From contig CP136067.1 in assembly GCA_032622095.1 (NCBI GenBank), positions 48,155,549-48,219,548 on the forward strand: a DNA stretch of 64,000 bases, given 5' to 3'. The DNA comes from Siphonodentalium dalli. Its lineage: Eukaryota; Mollusca; Scaphopoda; Gadilida; Siphonodentaliidae. Of the stretch, positions 1 to 10,570 are shown piece after piece. A model generated the notes under the pieces. The model saw only the letters and a program-made list of their open reading frames with translations. It ran no database searches and was not told where the DNA came from. The position numbers and the translations under genes are program-made. Numbering within the stretch: the first letter of the stretch is position 1; each line of letters opens with the position of its first letter.

Positions 1-316
1 TGCTATATAACTGAATGGGAGAAAAATTATTTATGGATTGGAATTTAATGTCGCTTTCAGCAACAAAGACCATATCACGACATTACCAGGTTTCAGGAAA
101 TCCGCACACTTACGTCTAATCTAACAGTGATTTAAATGGCTGATAAACTCGTCGACAATGTGCGGCAAACCACCGGCCATCGGCGAGTAATTGGCAACTC
201 CGCCATATATCAATTTCGAGTTACAAAGTTCATAATGGAAACATGTAGATTTGAACACTCGTCGCCAGCCCTAACCGACTAAGCCATCGAAACTCCTCCG
301 TTTGGTATAGAAAGGG
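1..316. other. No recognisable feature
   Basis: Unique-looking AT-rich sequence up to the first TTAA element. I see no coding similarity, repeat unit or RNA gene here. Confidence 0.4.
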
Positions 317-347
317 TTAACCCTTTACCCAACAGAAGGGCCCTGTG

Positions 348-414
348 CCAATGCATTCTCTTATATATGCGAGTCGACCATAGGTCGCCTCGCATATATA
401 AGAGAATGCATTGG
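348..414. repeat. 67-bp near-perfect hairpin inside P1 (first)
   Basis: The arms begin CCAATGCATTCTC and pair over about 32 bp with one mismatch around an ATA loop. The second hairpin of P1 (497-563) is its reverse complement. It could fold as RNA if transcribed, but no transcription signal is visible. Confidence 0.85.
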
Positions 415-496
415 CTTAACACATTAAAAATTATAAAATTGTTAAAGAATGTAAGAAAAAATGGTAAAAAGTGTTAAAAACAGATTTTTTTTAAGG

Positions 497-563
497 CCAA
501 TGCATTCTCTTATATATGCGAGGCGACCTATGGTCGACTCGCATATATAAGAGAATGCATTGG
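497..563. repeat. 67-bp near-perfect hairpin inside P1 (second)
   Basis: Reverse complement of the hairpin at 348-414. The two hairpins and their spacer form a larger inverted repeat in the middle of the MITE. Confidence 0.85.
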
Positions 564-717
564 CACAGGGCATAACTGTAACTATCACAATGTGGTCAAG
601 GAGCCGGTTCCAATGATATCCATATTTGTATGGTTCTATTGAGACAGACCGAAGATATTTTAGGCTGTTGAAGCTTTATTTGGCCGGTTTTGGCCGGTTT
701 GTTGGGTAAAGGGTTAA

Positions 718-1052
718 AACGGTCAGAATGAAAGGCTGCTTGATGCGCTCAATTAACGTGTTTATAATGTCAGCAGCGAGGTAAGTGTCGCCTCGATTTA
801 TCCGGGTAATTTTCTTTCCCGCAATTCAGTGATCAGTGTTAAGAGAGGACTAGATGCTTTCTGCAGTGCATTGGGAGTTTCCTTTAATTAAGTTGGGGCT
901 GAGGTGACCATGTTTTTATCCTTGCAGAAATCTCAGTTCCTCTAAGCTTGGAAATCAAATATGCCACTGGTTTGCTTTTATAGTAAACTAGACAAATTTT
1001 CGGAAATATAAATGCAGTTGATGTTAAATTCCAAAGGGAGATATATAGGATT
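718..1052. other. No recognisable feature
   Basis: Intergenic sequence between the P1 element and the Q1 repeat. I see nothing that I can name. Confidence 0.3.
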
Positions 1053-1365
1053 AGCCTGTTCTCCCGAAAACCCGCACATTATCTGCTTAGAATGGCCTCA
1101 TTTTGAGTCGATAATGTGCAAAAATGTGAATATTTTAGTCACATTTTCGACTCATAATGAGGATATTCTAAGCAGATTATGTGCGGTCAATGACACAAGT
1201 AAGCCAAATCACGACTTTTCAGGTGTACGCTCTTTGACATTGTTTTCACAGTGGCCCGCGCCATAAAATGAAACAACGGATATGTGTCCATCTGCTTATT
1301 TTAGAATGAAATAATAATTATGTACCTATTTCACATTATAGGTCGATTATGTGCGTATTTGCGCG
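1053..1365. repeat. Dispersed repeat Q, copy 1, with 115-bp hairpin
   Basis: Begins AGCCTGTTCTCCCGAAAACC and shares its full layout with copies at 9191-9515 and 11158-11375. Bases 1072-1186 form an imperfect hairpin: CCGCACATTATCTGCTTA on the left pairs with TAAGCAGATTATGTGCGG on the right. It continues with a stretch containing GGTGTACGCTCTTT, shared by all copies. There is no coding capacity, so it is a non-autonomous element of unknown class. Confidence 0.7.
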
Positions 1366-1380
1366 ATAATATGATTATAG

Positions 1381-1469
1381 AATACACCCATAGCAGCCGA
1401 GAGTAACACATTTTCAGCACGAGTGGTATTGTGTGAAAAATTGTTATTCACGGGTACTATGGGTGTATT
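1381..1469. repeat. Long hairpin H6 (ACGAGT-motif class)
   Basis: AATACACCCATAG at the left pairs with CTATGGGTGTATT at the right. The loop holds CACGAGTG. At the matching positions of the arms the sequence is CCGAGA on the left and CACGGG on the right, which do not pair. A TTTATTTATA-like stretch flanks the base. See the finding on same-strand motifs. Confidence 0.6.
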
Positions 1470-1898
1470 TTATTTATACCGTAATTATTATTCTTTAGTT
1501 GCTTGGTAAATTTATCTACAAGTATTGCTACTCTGTTGGTTACTGTTAAAATGTATGCGTTCCGAGGGACCAAAGATATTTGAAGTTATCAGGAATGTGG
1601 GTCACGCGTAGCAATACAATACTTCTAGGTCATTCGGTGATCCGCCACTTTCTGTGGCATCATTCAGCTGATATGAATACACATTCAGATTTCCCTCATT
1701 GCAAACTTCTAACAATCTATGTTTGATTGAAATGGCTGTATTTTCGCATATTTTAATGACATCAATACAATATAAAATTTAGAATGAATCTAACACGGGA
1801 ACTATTTTTTGTTCGGAAACAAAGTTGCGGTCAGTTAAAATCCAACTTGGGGAAATTCGAACATTAAAATGCACATTCAATTCCTGGCAAATGGGTAT
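1470..1898. other. No recognisable feature
   Basis: AT-rich intergenic stretch without a coding or repeat signal that I can identify. Confidence 0.3.
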
Positions 1899-2529
1899 TT
1901 ACTTTGACAATATGTATGTGGTTGTTGTTGTTAAACAAAGAAGATAACTTCTCTCAACTCTTGACCGAATGTCCATGTCGCGCATGTATACGTTGTCAGT
2001 TTTCGAAATTTTGGTGCAGGAAAGCACATTGCAAGATGAAGTTTCGTCAGGTGGAACATTTTCGCTTCTTGTTGTAACTGTTGAGCTTTCTTGAAACGGA
2101 ACTACTTCCATGGAATGATTTGAATTACATGACCCTGGATTAGAGTTGTTTTCGGAGGTAAGTATTGACGTTGTGTTGCTCAACAGGGGTGAACACCTTT
2201 CCCTCTCCTTTTCACCCGATGCTGAATAATTGTTTATACTGGCCACATTTTTATGCCCAGTAATTGCGGATATTTCAATGTTCGCCATATCATGTTCACG
2301 AAGCTTGTGCACAAGGTGCTTTCGAGCGCTCGTATTCGTTAATCTTTTGTTTGTGTCCAGACCACTTTGTTTCGCCATGACTGACATCAGTGTTGGCAGT
2401 TTATTTACTCCAACTTTCTGGCGTTAAACCACATATCGACAGGGTGCTCAACTTGTGTTGTGCGATGTGCGATATAAAGTGGATCCTCATATTCACTCCC
2501 CCAGATGGCTGTTGACTGGCATACAACAC

Positions 2530-2580
<51 letters not shown>

Positions 2581-3190
2581 CTGGGTTGCGTTCATTGGTT
2601 ATTTCCATGCTGTACATTCTTGGTGCGGTTTCGCGCACGTTTCGAATATCCGCGCCCGTCCTAGTTTTCGTATGTCTCTCATTCAACTGGAGATAAAACA
2701 TTTCCACCACCATTTGTCGTTTTCATCGTCGCGTCACCCGCTGCAGATTGTAATGCTCCTGCACTCCGCGTAAATCAAACTGCACGGTGTTGTTGAACCA
2801 AATTGTATTTAAAATTTAATTTGGCGTTTCTTCTCCAAGAATTCTCTTTTCACACAATAAGTCTATCTCGTAGTCACAAATTGGTTCGGTTTTCTTTTGT
2901 TTATTCCCCATGCCACACCTTTTAATCTGCTTCTGTTTAGCTATTAATACCCTACGTGCTGTTTCAAACGAGTCATCCTGCGTGTTCATCACTGAGGTTC
3001 CACACTTGTGCCACTTTAAATACCGATCGAAACTAGAAATGTGTCCTCTCAGTGAACTCGTAATCAGTTCCATCCGCCCGCCGAACACTCAGAATGTATT
3101 TTGTCATTATAGGGGGTCGAGCTCGATTACCGGTATCTGACGAATGTCTCTTAATTCCGACTGCGTAGCTAGAAATACACTTAAAGGATT
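1899..3190 (-). pseudogene. Crypton tyrosine recombinase (DUF3504 type), decayed copy A
   Basis: Reading the minus strand from about 3190 down, pieces of one protein appear in order. First comes a SELRD-like N-terminal piece near 3160. Next is SSLRGHISSFDRYLKWH with a downstream KQKQIKR...GMGNKQKK segment (3088-2816). Then a TKTRTG...NVRETAPRMY segment (about 2713-2600), and last TSARKHLVHKL, ITGHKN and NNYS (2387-2220) followed by a Ser/Asn-rich tail. The GHKN and final NNYS motifs match the catalytic end of Crypton tyrosine recombinases, with Y the likely nucleophile. Several frame breaks and a TA/TG microsatellite at about 2529-2577 interrupt the protein, so it is inactive. A partner copy lies at 15100-16130. 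Confidence 0.8.
2529..2577. repeat. (TA)n(TG)n microsatellite
   Basis: About 21 bp of TA followed by about 28 bp of TG, lying inside the Crypton pseudogene between its middle and C-terminal parts. Confidence 0.95.
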
Positions 3191-3299
3191 ACATCGGTGT
3201 TGTTTTTCTCAGTCACTATCGATGCCCGCTAATCCACTGAGCACGTTGCCGAAAATACAAATTCAATCATGGATTATGCAGTCTAGATCGTTAATGTTC

Positions 3300-3605
3300 C
3301 TCCATGTGACGTCACAAGAGAGACTATATGTAGGCTACATGTATTGGCTTTTATCTACCGGTGGTAAGCAATAACTGTTTATACAGAAACGGCTGGACAA
3401 TCGGAGTTTAAAAGTTGTACATGTGAGTAATTTCACCCGGGGCTCTTATTAGATAGGTTCAGTTGACATCAGATGTCTTAAAAGGGCATTAATAATTTAT
3501 AATTATATACCCAAAATTGTTGCAATCTTGTCGGTTAAAACTGAAATAATTTGGGATAATTTGGCCCTGTATAGTATAATAGAATAGATGCCGTTGACCG
3601 AAGAT
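3300..3605. repeat. Flank of Crypton unit A, shared with 18985-19300
   Basis: Starts near TGACGTCACAAGAG and includes TATCTACCGGTGGT and CCAAAATTGTTGCAATCT. The same sequence lies beside Crypton copy B, but there a LINE separates it from the Crypton. It is therefore part of a duplicated unit, possibly the 5' non-coding part of the Crypton element. Confidence 0.7.
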
Positions 3606-4008
3606 GAATTAAAGGGGCAAATATGAGCAATAAAGAGCGTCCATTGTGTTGAAAAATTGTTACAGATGGGTCACCTGACTAATACATCTATCCTAATTCA
3701 ATTTACGACCTGTATAAACACGACGGGACGCGTATAACATCTGACTAATATTCTTCCTGCCATACAATAGTTTTACCACATATATTCTGGACTGATAATA
3801 GACGCTCTTTATTGATAATATCATTGATTACCCCCCCCCCCCCCCCCTCGAATTCAAAGATAAGTAAACAACGCTTTATTCTCATCCATTATTCGTGGGA
3901 CATGAGAAGATGTGACCATGACATTTCCCTGGTCAGGTGACCCATCTACCAATTTCCAAACACAAGGAAGCTCTTTATTGCTCACATTTGCGCCTGTAAG
4001 TCGTCTGA
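3606..4008. repeat. Inverted-repeat element with ~75-bp arms
   Basis: The left arm (about 3606-3682) contains GAGCAATAAAGAGC and GATGGGTCACCTGAC. The right arm (about 3930-4006) contains their complements, GTCAGGTGACCCATC and GCTCTTTATTGCTC. The spacer holds a run of 17 C (3831-3847) and another GCTCTTTATTG. A related single arm is seen near 19285-19330. Confidence 0.6.
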
Positions 4009-4027
4009 TGGTGCCTCTCTGCTACGG

Positions 4028-4510
4028 TCTGAGATGGCAATAATGTATACCCACTCTCCTTTCATTTGCCATTACCCTACGCAATCTTTTTAACGCCCAA
4101 CAGTCAACAAGAAAACCAATGTCAGAAATGGTAACGCGCTCAAGATCATATATTATATACCCATGTTTGTAATTATAGAATATAAAATATATTCGTTTCG
4201 CGAATGACCAACTCAGAATTTTGTTAAAATTAAATAACAACCAACACCTAATTTACGAACGGGCGGTCGACTCGGCCGTATCCGACCACAACTCTCAGTT
4301 GGCTGCAGAACGAAAAATGTCTATAAAAGTTGAAATATAAGACTTACAAATTATCTTTTTCATTTATTTTATTTGTAATTGACATAGCTTGTCACAAACA
4401 TAAAAATCAACATTATTGACATAATAATGTAAAGGAAAATAAGCGAAATTGAAATACCCAACTACACCTTTTACCGGACTCGGCCTCCTGGTCGCGCAGT
4501 TCGACTTTTA
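4028..4510. repeat. Dispersed repeat V, copy 1 (inverted partner at 44695-44950)
   Basis: Two separate segments match the region near 44.7-44.95 kb on the opposite strand. One is a short open stretch reading IIYDLE and WSF on the minus strand. The other is GGACTCGGCCTCC...GCAGTTCGACTT near 4475-4508. The conserved reading frame is short, and I do not recognise a protein, so I call it a repeat only. Confidence 0.5.
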
Positions 4511-5012
4511 AATCCGTCCAAAAAAAATCCCATTTCTATAAGTAAAACCCCCAGCGCCCAGACGAAACAATAATGTGTACATTAGTATACACGCGGCGCG
4601 CGTAATAGCAGACGACAAGAACAATACACGCGATGCCAGTTTGTGGCATGTGTCATGACAGTGGAAATGAAATGGGATCATGAATGGCACCGCCCCTACA
4701 CCAGTGGTATGTTTCAGTTACAAACAGTATAATATGCGTTGGTTTGTTTGTGTGCTAATGGAGGTTTTTGTTATCATCATCGCGTTATGTAGTGGCCGGT
4801 ATGGTTCAAGAAAATATGAATGCCATCAGCGCAAGGATGACAACAGCCAGAGGAATGTTTAACCCTTTACCCAACAAACCGGCCAAAAACGGCCAAATAA
4901 AGCTGCAACAGCCTAAATTATCTTGGGTCTGTCTCAATAGAACCATACAAATATGGATATCATTGGAACCGGCTCCTTGACCACATTGTGATAGTTACAG
5001 TTATGCCCTGTG

Positions 5013-5079
5013 CCAATGCATTCTCTTATATATGCGAGTCGACCATAGGTCGCCTCGCATATATAAGAGAATACATTGG
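5013..5079. repeat. 67-bp hairpin inside P2 (first)
   Basis: Same hairpin as in P1, with one further substitution in the right arm (ATACATTGG rather than ATGCATTGG). Confidence 0.85.
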
Positions 5080-5129
5080 CCATTTTTTCTTACATTCTTT
5101 AACAATTTTATAATTTTTAATGTGTCAGG

Positions 5130-5196
5130 CCAATGCATTCTCTTATATATGCGAGGCGACCTATGGTCGACTCGCATATATAAGAGAATGCATTGG
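5130..5196. repeat. 67-bp hairpin inside P2 (second)
   Basis: Inverse-orientation hairpin, as in P1, next to CACAGGGGCC and the terminal repeat. Confidence 0.85.
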
Positions 5197-5227
5197 CACA
5201 GGGGCCTTCTGTTGGGTAAATGTTTAA

Positions 5228-7679
5228 TTGATGAGATCTTACAATCAGTTCAACGCAGTGGTTTCTTGGCAATACCATTCCGACAATATGCCTAAGACAT
5301 AACAGAAATCTTATAAGCTATTATGTGGAGTCATAATAGCACATCTCACGTTCGACCTTTGAATGCACCCCCCCCCCCACGTTCACAGCCATTTCCGTCA
5401 AGACCATAACTTGTTCTTGAAACAACCAAAGTTAAAGAAATACACACTTCCTGCCATTTCCTTGAATCATACTGCCCATGTACTGACACTAACCCCGCGA
5501 CGGGATGATAACGCATTCCTTCGTTCTATAATGACATACTACCAAACAAATATGAAAACAAGAACCAAAGCTAACCCACTCGCATGTGGGTATCTGCATG
5601 TGGCTGTAAACAATGTTTTTATCAAAACCAGGGAGGGCGGATAAAAAGTGCGAAACACAATGTCCCCCGATGGGTGGGTGTCCCGAGGCCAAAACAAGTT
5701 TTCTCCTAGATCATGCAATTTTTATCCTATTACAATATTTTACTTTGTTTTTAGTTTTAAAAACTTGCAGGTACTACTCTAGTCTTCTATTTTGACTAGA
5801 AATGAAACACTTAAAGTAGTTTTCATTCCCCGATATGATAACATTAGTTAAAATCACTAAAACTAATGTTGAAATGGGGTAGGTGTCTTTCTGTGAACGG
5901 AAGAAATGCATATGTAATAATAGTCTTCGATCAAGATATGTACTCAAAATATAGTTATTTTTTGGTTATTTCTGCCATAACTATCAAATTTTATGCTTGC
6001 GAGCATGTCACTATGATGCTTGCTATGTTGTTGCTATGAATTAATGGTATTGGGTGTGATTGGGACCTAGCTCTTCTGATCTGTCAACACGCTTATTTAA
6101 GATTTGTGAAGAATAATGTCAATTATCACAGGTTTATCATATTTTAATACAGATGATATTGTGATAGACTAGACAAACAATTTCCTCTAACATTCAATAG
6201 CATTCAGTTTCATTACACGTCAACAGAGAGTTAGTAACTTTCAACATTTGTTGCTATTGTAAGATTATGGCAGGACAAGTGTGTAGCTTATGTATTTATA
6301 GAAATAATTAAGTTGATTAAAATTGTCAATCATATCAAAAGAACAGGAAAGACCAGCCATTTTGTTTCATATAAGCTAATAGATTTCATGCAAAATCTTA
6401 TTCAGTGTTTTTTTTTTTTTTTTTTTTTTTTTTTGGTGAATATGTGTTCTTTCTGTTCGTTGTCGTTTTTCCCTTATTCGTTGTTACGATTACGGTTTCG
6501 GATTTTCAACAGAACTCAAAATACACCATATATGGTAATAATTTCGTGATGGTTTCTCAGCTCCTCAATGTTGAAGATGATTCTGAGATTACGTCATTAA
6601 ACTGTGATAGCCATTTGGTCTTATTTTTACCTAATGTTCAAAAATGATTACTCTCCAAATATTCCATCTTCATATCAACTGAATCCCAAAAAATTGTCCT
6701 GATTGCAACGATGTGTAATAAGTAGTATAGTATTCGTATAGCGATAACTGACATTGTATAATAAGAGAGAAGGATAAATAATACATGCTCATCATCTCCC
6801 CATTGCAGGAAATACAGGAATGTATTATTCGAATGCCTTATTCAATGCCTTATTCGAATGCCTTATTCGACCCATTGGATAAACAATTATCGTGGTACTC
6901 CGCTGGCCTCATCCACATATTCATATTCCACATGCTTGTACTTTATATACCACATCACAAACTGAGCGATCAACGGTGAACGACCAACGAATTATACTAT
7001 TATTTATATAAACAGACGTATATAAACAGACGTTTATATACCAATGTTTAGAGTTAACAAGACAAACCTAGATAAAATCAAATTATTATTACATGTATAG
7101 TTATATTACTTTTCAACGGGGACGGCAGGTATAGACAACCCTCTTGGTTATGCTGTCCCCGATAGCTCATTGAATGTCATAATATTACACTGTATATAAT
7201 TGTATATATTATATGAATGGGTTATGAATAAATAATCATAGTCATACCTATAAATGGTAATCAAATCGTTCGTCTCGTGAAACCCGAGAATGTTGCCACA
7301 CACAAAGTGCTGAGCTATGACCTGATAACAGAGGTTTCGCATGTCACGGATAGAGTACCGGATACGTTTCGGGCGACTTTTAGGGTACTACGTAATCAAA
7401 TTATGCGCGCCTTCTAACTGTAGCCGTAATTTCCGAAGGTTGAGTAAAATATTTCCACTGTTGGTGTGACACCATGAGATTTCCAACTTTTGAACATTCT
7501 GACCAAATTTATGTCGGGGCGGGGGTGACTGAGACACCACCAAAAGAAACCCAGTCGCCACGTCCTTGTCTGCATGGCGATATAAATGCTAATTCATTTG
7601 GATTTGCGTGCAATCTCGATGGGTATATTGATTCTACATTTCAAAACTGTTCAATAATCCTATTTTTACGGACACGAAT
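5228..7679. other. Intergenic; only low-complexity tracts seen
   Basis: It holds a short C run near 5370-5378, a 27-T run at 6408-6434, and three degenerate copies of AATGCCTTATTCG near 6830-6868. Short open stretches near 5363-5644 and 6313-6647 show no similarity that I recognise and are probably chance. Confidence 0.35.
6408..6434. repeat. Poly-T tract (27 T)
   Basis: Uninterrupted run of T. It may be the tail of an unrecognised minus-strand retroelement, but no element body is evident beside it. Confidence 0.9.
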
Positions 7680-8314
7680 ACAGTAATGCTCTAAGTAATC
7701 GACTCCTTAAAGGCACGTGAGCCCTTAATTGTCGAAAATATTCATATTTGTTCCAAACACCGTAAACAGAAAAACATTAAAACGCATACAGTTTCGTTCA
7801 TATATATCATAACCATCGCGTAAACAGCATGTTATCATAAAGACCTACTATATTTTACCTAAGCAAGAGCCTGATTGTGTTACAGAAGACAGCACAATGC
7901 TACTGGCTAATCACACACAAATGGCATAAACGCTCTTTATTAGTTCCATATCAGGAATTCACCCACAAAAACGCTCTTTATGTTTACCATCATAATATAA
8001 ACAAACACCAGAAAAGTTACTTTTTATGCTTTTGTTTACATAACAATAGTCAAATATATGACAATAACATACTGTTTATGCGATATTTCTTATTTGTATA
8101 CGGACAAAGTCTGTCTACATTTCGATGTTCTTTCTGTTTGGCGGTTTTTGACGGGTGGAAATATTTTTACAGGATACCCACCGCCAAGGCCAACCGTACC
8201 TTTAACTACAGCAGAAATGTGGGTAACTTTTCAGGATTTAGTCGGAAATATGGCTTGTTGCCATTCATCGGAAAGCTCTCCGCTAAGGAGTCGATTACTT
8301 AGAGCATTACTGTA
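7680..8314. repeat. X-family repeat fragment bounded by 30-bp inverted repeat, split by W1
   Basis: Bases 7680-7709 (ACAGTAATGCTCTAAG...) and 8284-8313 are perfect reverse complements over 30 bp. The right part, about 8206-8280, matches X blocks at 52718-52787 and 61455-61524 (GGATTTAGTCGGAAATATGG). The left flank also resembles the X sequence just before this point. The TTAA element W1 lies between the two parts. Confidence 0.6.
7707..8205. mobile_element. TTAA-flanked non-autonomous element W1 (~499 bp)
   Basis: Starts TTAAAGGCACG and ends CCGTACCTTTAA, a short imperfect inverted terminal repeat with TTAA on both sides. The X blocks at about 52.7 kb and 61.45 kb read straight across this point without it, acting as an empty site. 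A second copy, W2, lies at 43117-43625. The body holds a pair of ACGCTCTTTA motifs. No transposase is present. TTAA targeting suggests piggyBac- or Kolobok-type mobilisation. Confidence 0.7.
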
Positions 8315-8369
8315 GCTAAAAGTATCCGTTTTTCTATCCGCGTCACGTGCGAAACCTCTTCAAAAGACA

Positions 8370-8880
8370 TATGTGCTTTTTCGGGTGCGTGAAACTGATA
8401 AGTTAGTATTCAGGTGCTATGCCAACTGGAGGAATGTAACTTTCTACAAACATCACAGAAAATCGACCGTACCACTCCAGAGTAAACATTGTTTGAACTA
8501 CGCTAAATTGTAAATATTTACTACTCGAATCGGGATGCTTCTGTCGGTTATAAATTAACGAAAACGATTACGCCATCAGAAGCCACTGCATTTAATTAAT
8601 ATATAAGAATCACGGTGTGTAATTAATATATAAGAATCACGGTGTGTAATTAATATATAAGAATCACGGTGTGTAATTAATATATAAGAATCACGGTGTG
8701 TAATTAATATATAAGAATCACGGTGTGTAATTAATATATAAGAATCACGGTGTGTAATTATTATATAAGAATCACGGGTGTTTGTTGTCAATTTAGATAT
8801 ACTATTTGTAAAAATAACTACTTTGAACAAGATTATTCTCTATTTCTATTTGATCACCACACCGGAGTGTTTCACATCAC
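8370..8880. repeat. Dispersed repeat T, copy 1 (contains 27-bp array)
   Basis: Matches 30082-30440 along its length: GATAAGTTAGTATxCAGG, CTATGCCAACT, AATTGTAAATATTTACTACTCGA, then the ATATAAGAAT unit and CCGGAGTGTTT. The two copies differ mainly in the number of 27-bp units. Confidence 0.75.
8594..8780. repeat. 27-bp minisatellite, 7 copies
   Basis: The unit begins AATTAATATATAAGAATCAC and ends GGTGTGT; repeat starts fall every 27 bp from 8594 to 8756. The first six units are essentially identical and the last has one substitution and an insertion. The related locus near 30310 has a single unit. Because 27 is a multiple of three, an open minus-strand frame results; it is not a gene. Confidence 0.95.
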
Positions 8881-9190
8881 TTTAACAACATAATTACTGC
8901 GAGTGGCAAGCATGATTGTCTCACAAGCGGACTCATAGTCGTCAATTCTGCGAAAAGGTCTTTGAACCCTCCGAAAAAAATTCGACTACAAATAGCTATT
9001 CGTAATAATTATCTGTCGTTCATTATGCGAAAGGTGTCTATTATTCCATTTATACATGTGCATTAGCAGCTGTATCCACCATTGCATGGGAGAGGGGGTT
9101 CATTAAGTAGCATAACTTGTGTCCCGATTCTCTGTGCACCCACACTGTTGTATGTTCCACGTCTTGTGTAAAGTTGTTTTATGTGGGTCC
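8881..9190. repeat. Dispersed repeat D, copy 1
   Basis: Shares about 300 bp with 10847-11157, including ATTACTGCGAGTGGCAAGC, GGTCTTTGAACCCTCCGAAA and GGGAGAGGGGGTTC. Both copies run directly into repeat Q, so D and Q may be parts of one element. Confidence 0.75.
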
Positions 9191-9515
9191 AGCCTGTTCT
9201 CCCGAAAACCCGCACATTATCTGCTTATAATGGAACTTGATTTATGTAGATATTCTGCTTATAATCGTCTAAATTTGAGTCTATAATGTGCTGAAATTGA
9301 GAGGACTTTAGTCACATTATCGACTCATATGTGCGGACAATGACATAAATGAGCCAACTCACTACTTTTCAGGTGTACGCACTTTAACATGTGTTTTCAC
9401 TGTGGCCCGCGCCATAAAACGCAATAACGGATATGAGCCGTTATCTGCTTATTTCGGAATCAAATAATCACATGTGTATATTTCACATTATAGGTCGATT
9501 ATTTGCGCGAGGATA
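9191..9515. repeat. Dispersed repeat Q, copy 2
   Basis: Begins AGCCTGTTCTCCCGAAAACC. The hairpin spans about 9210-9336 between CCGCACATTATCTGC and ATATGTGCGG. Its right part retains ATTATAGGTCGATTAT, as in copy 1. Confidence 0.75.
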
Positions 9516-9832
9516 TGTTGCGGTGTGTCAAAAGAAATATGTCACTTACGTATTCATGATGTTTGATATTCAAATGAGCCACATCCCTTGTAAAATTTTC
9601 CATATGTTTTGTATATAGAATCGTAAACAATGAAACATCGAACTGATCTCAGTATACCATTATACTCACCCTTTTCTTGCCCTGTGATCTCTAATTGAGA
9701 CTAGATCCGATCATAAGATGCTTCTGAAATCCGGCTGCCGTATATTAACTCTAGTCTTCTGTTGATAGATCAACATTCAACTTAAAGGGACACATCGGGC
9801 ACGCCATGCCCCGTATTAAAGCTCGTGGGCTC

Positions 9833-9981
9833 ATCAAACTTTGCCGCGGTCGGACATAGTGATTTAAAACAACCTCATTAAAACAACAAATCGTGGGGCT
9901 CTACCCCCATCAAACTTTGCCGCGGTCGGACATGGTGAATTGCTAGATTTAAGATAACCTCATTAAAACAACAAATCTTGG
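9833..9981. repeat. Two tandem ~75-bp repeats
   Basis: CATCAAACTTTGCCGCGGTC, then GGACAT, an AACCTCATTAAAACAACAAATC stretch and GGGG, occur twice in a row with a few differences. Confidence 0.85.
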
Positions 9982-10337
9982 GGTGAAAGAGAAGACCAAT
10001 CGATCTTTTAGATGATTCCGGTCACTTTGCGCCCAAATACTCTCTATAGTATTAAATTTCCCTGCTGAGTAATATCTTCATACACATATTACTTGATTAT
10101 ACGCATACGACATTAGTGTACAAGGCCCACTTAATTTTCGAGTTATCCGATTATTTATTTTTATAGTGCCTTGATATAAGGTTTTAATAACAATCTATGC
10201 CATAAAATATGATTAAAATACTATAATTCATCACAATTTGGAACGTTTGTGTTTCAGAAGGTGCCCACAGAGTAATAGAAAATAGCTGAAATCATAAAAT
10301 CATTTACCCCGTTATGTCTCCCAGAGTGCAAAAGAAT

Positions 10338-10414
10338 TAGTTTATTTTCAATAGAAGGGGAAGAAATATACATCTAATTATATACAGTTATTCCCCTTCC
10401 ATTGAAAACAATAG
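10338..10414. repeat. Imperfect hairpin
   Basis: TATTTTCAATAGAAGGGGAA on the left pairs with TTCCCCTTCCATTGAAAACA on the right, around a loop of about 28 bp. Confidence 0.7.
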
Positions 10415-10570
10415 ACTTTTTGCAGAAACTTGAGCACAGAACAGACATCGATATCTCAACAAAAACAACATGGTCACAGTTTAATACATCGAATAAGTTG
10501 AAAATACAATGTTTTGGAGCTTCCTCTTTCAAATGGTATATAATATGGCATATATCTTATATAATGTGAT

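Larger units (their letters stand above)
317..717. mobile_element. TTAA-flanked MITE, piggyBac-like ends (copy P1)
   Basis: The element starts TTAACCCTTTACCCAACA and ends with its inverse, TGTTGGGTAAAGGGTTAA, so it has about 18-bp terminal inverted repeats including the TTAA target. A TTAA target and CCCTTT-type ends are typical of piggyBac-like elements. It holds no transposase reading frame, so it is non-autonomous. Inside are two 67-bp hairpins in opposite orientation. A second copy in the opposite orientation lies at 4859-5227 and confirms the boundaries. Family assignment is inference from ends and target only; Kolobok elements also use TTAA. Confidence 0.8.
4859..5227. mobile_element. 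TTAA-flanked MITE, piggyBac-like ends (copy P2)
   Basis: Reverse-orientation copy of P1: TTAACCCTTTACCCAACA on the left and TGTTGGGTAAATGTTTAA on the right. TTAA lies at 4859-4862 and 5224-5227. It keeps both 67-bp hairpins (5013-5079 and 5130-5196) but lacks about 30 bp of the P1 spacer. Its right end carries substitutions relative to P1. Confidence 0.8.

Noticed and set aside
348-414. MicroRNA gene
   Set aside because: The 67-bp hairpin could fold like a precursor, but it is a repeated part of a MITE, pairs almost perfectly through the loop, and shows no independent evidence of being a miRNA.
2552-2773. Plus-strand frame with poly-Cys-Val
   Set aside because: Translation of the TG microsatellite; the minus strand carries the Crypton.
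8576-8830. Minus-strand frame encoding tandem 9-residue repeats
   Set aside because: It is the translation of a 27-bp minisatellite (27 is a multiple of 3). The sister locus with one unit has no such frame.
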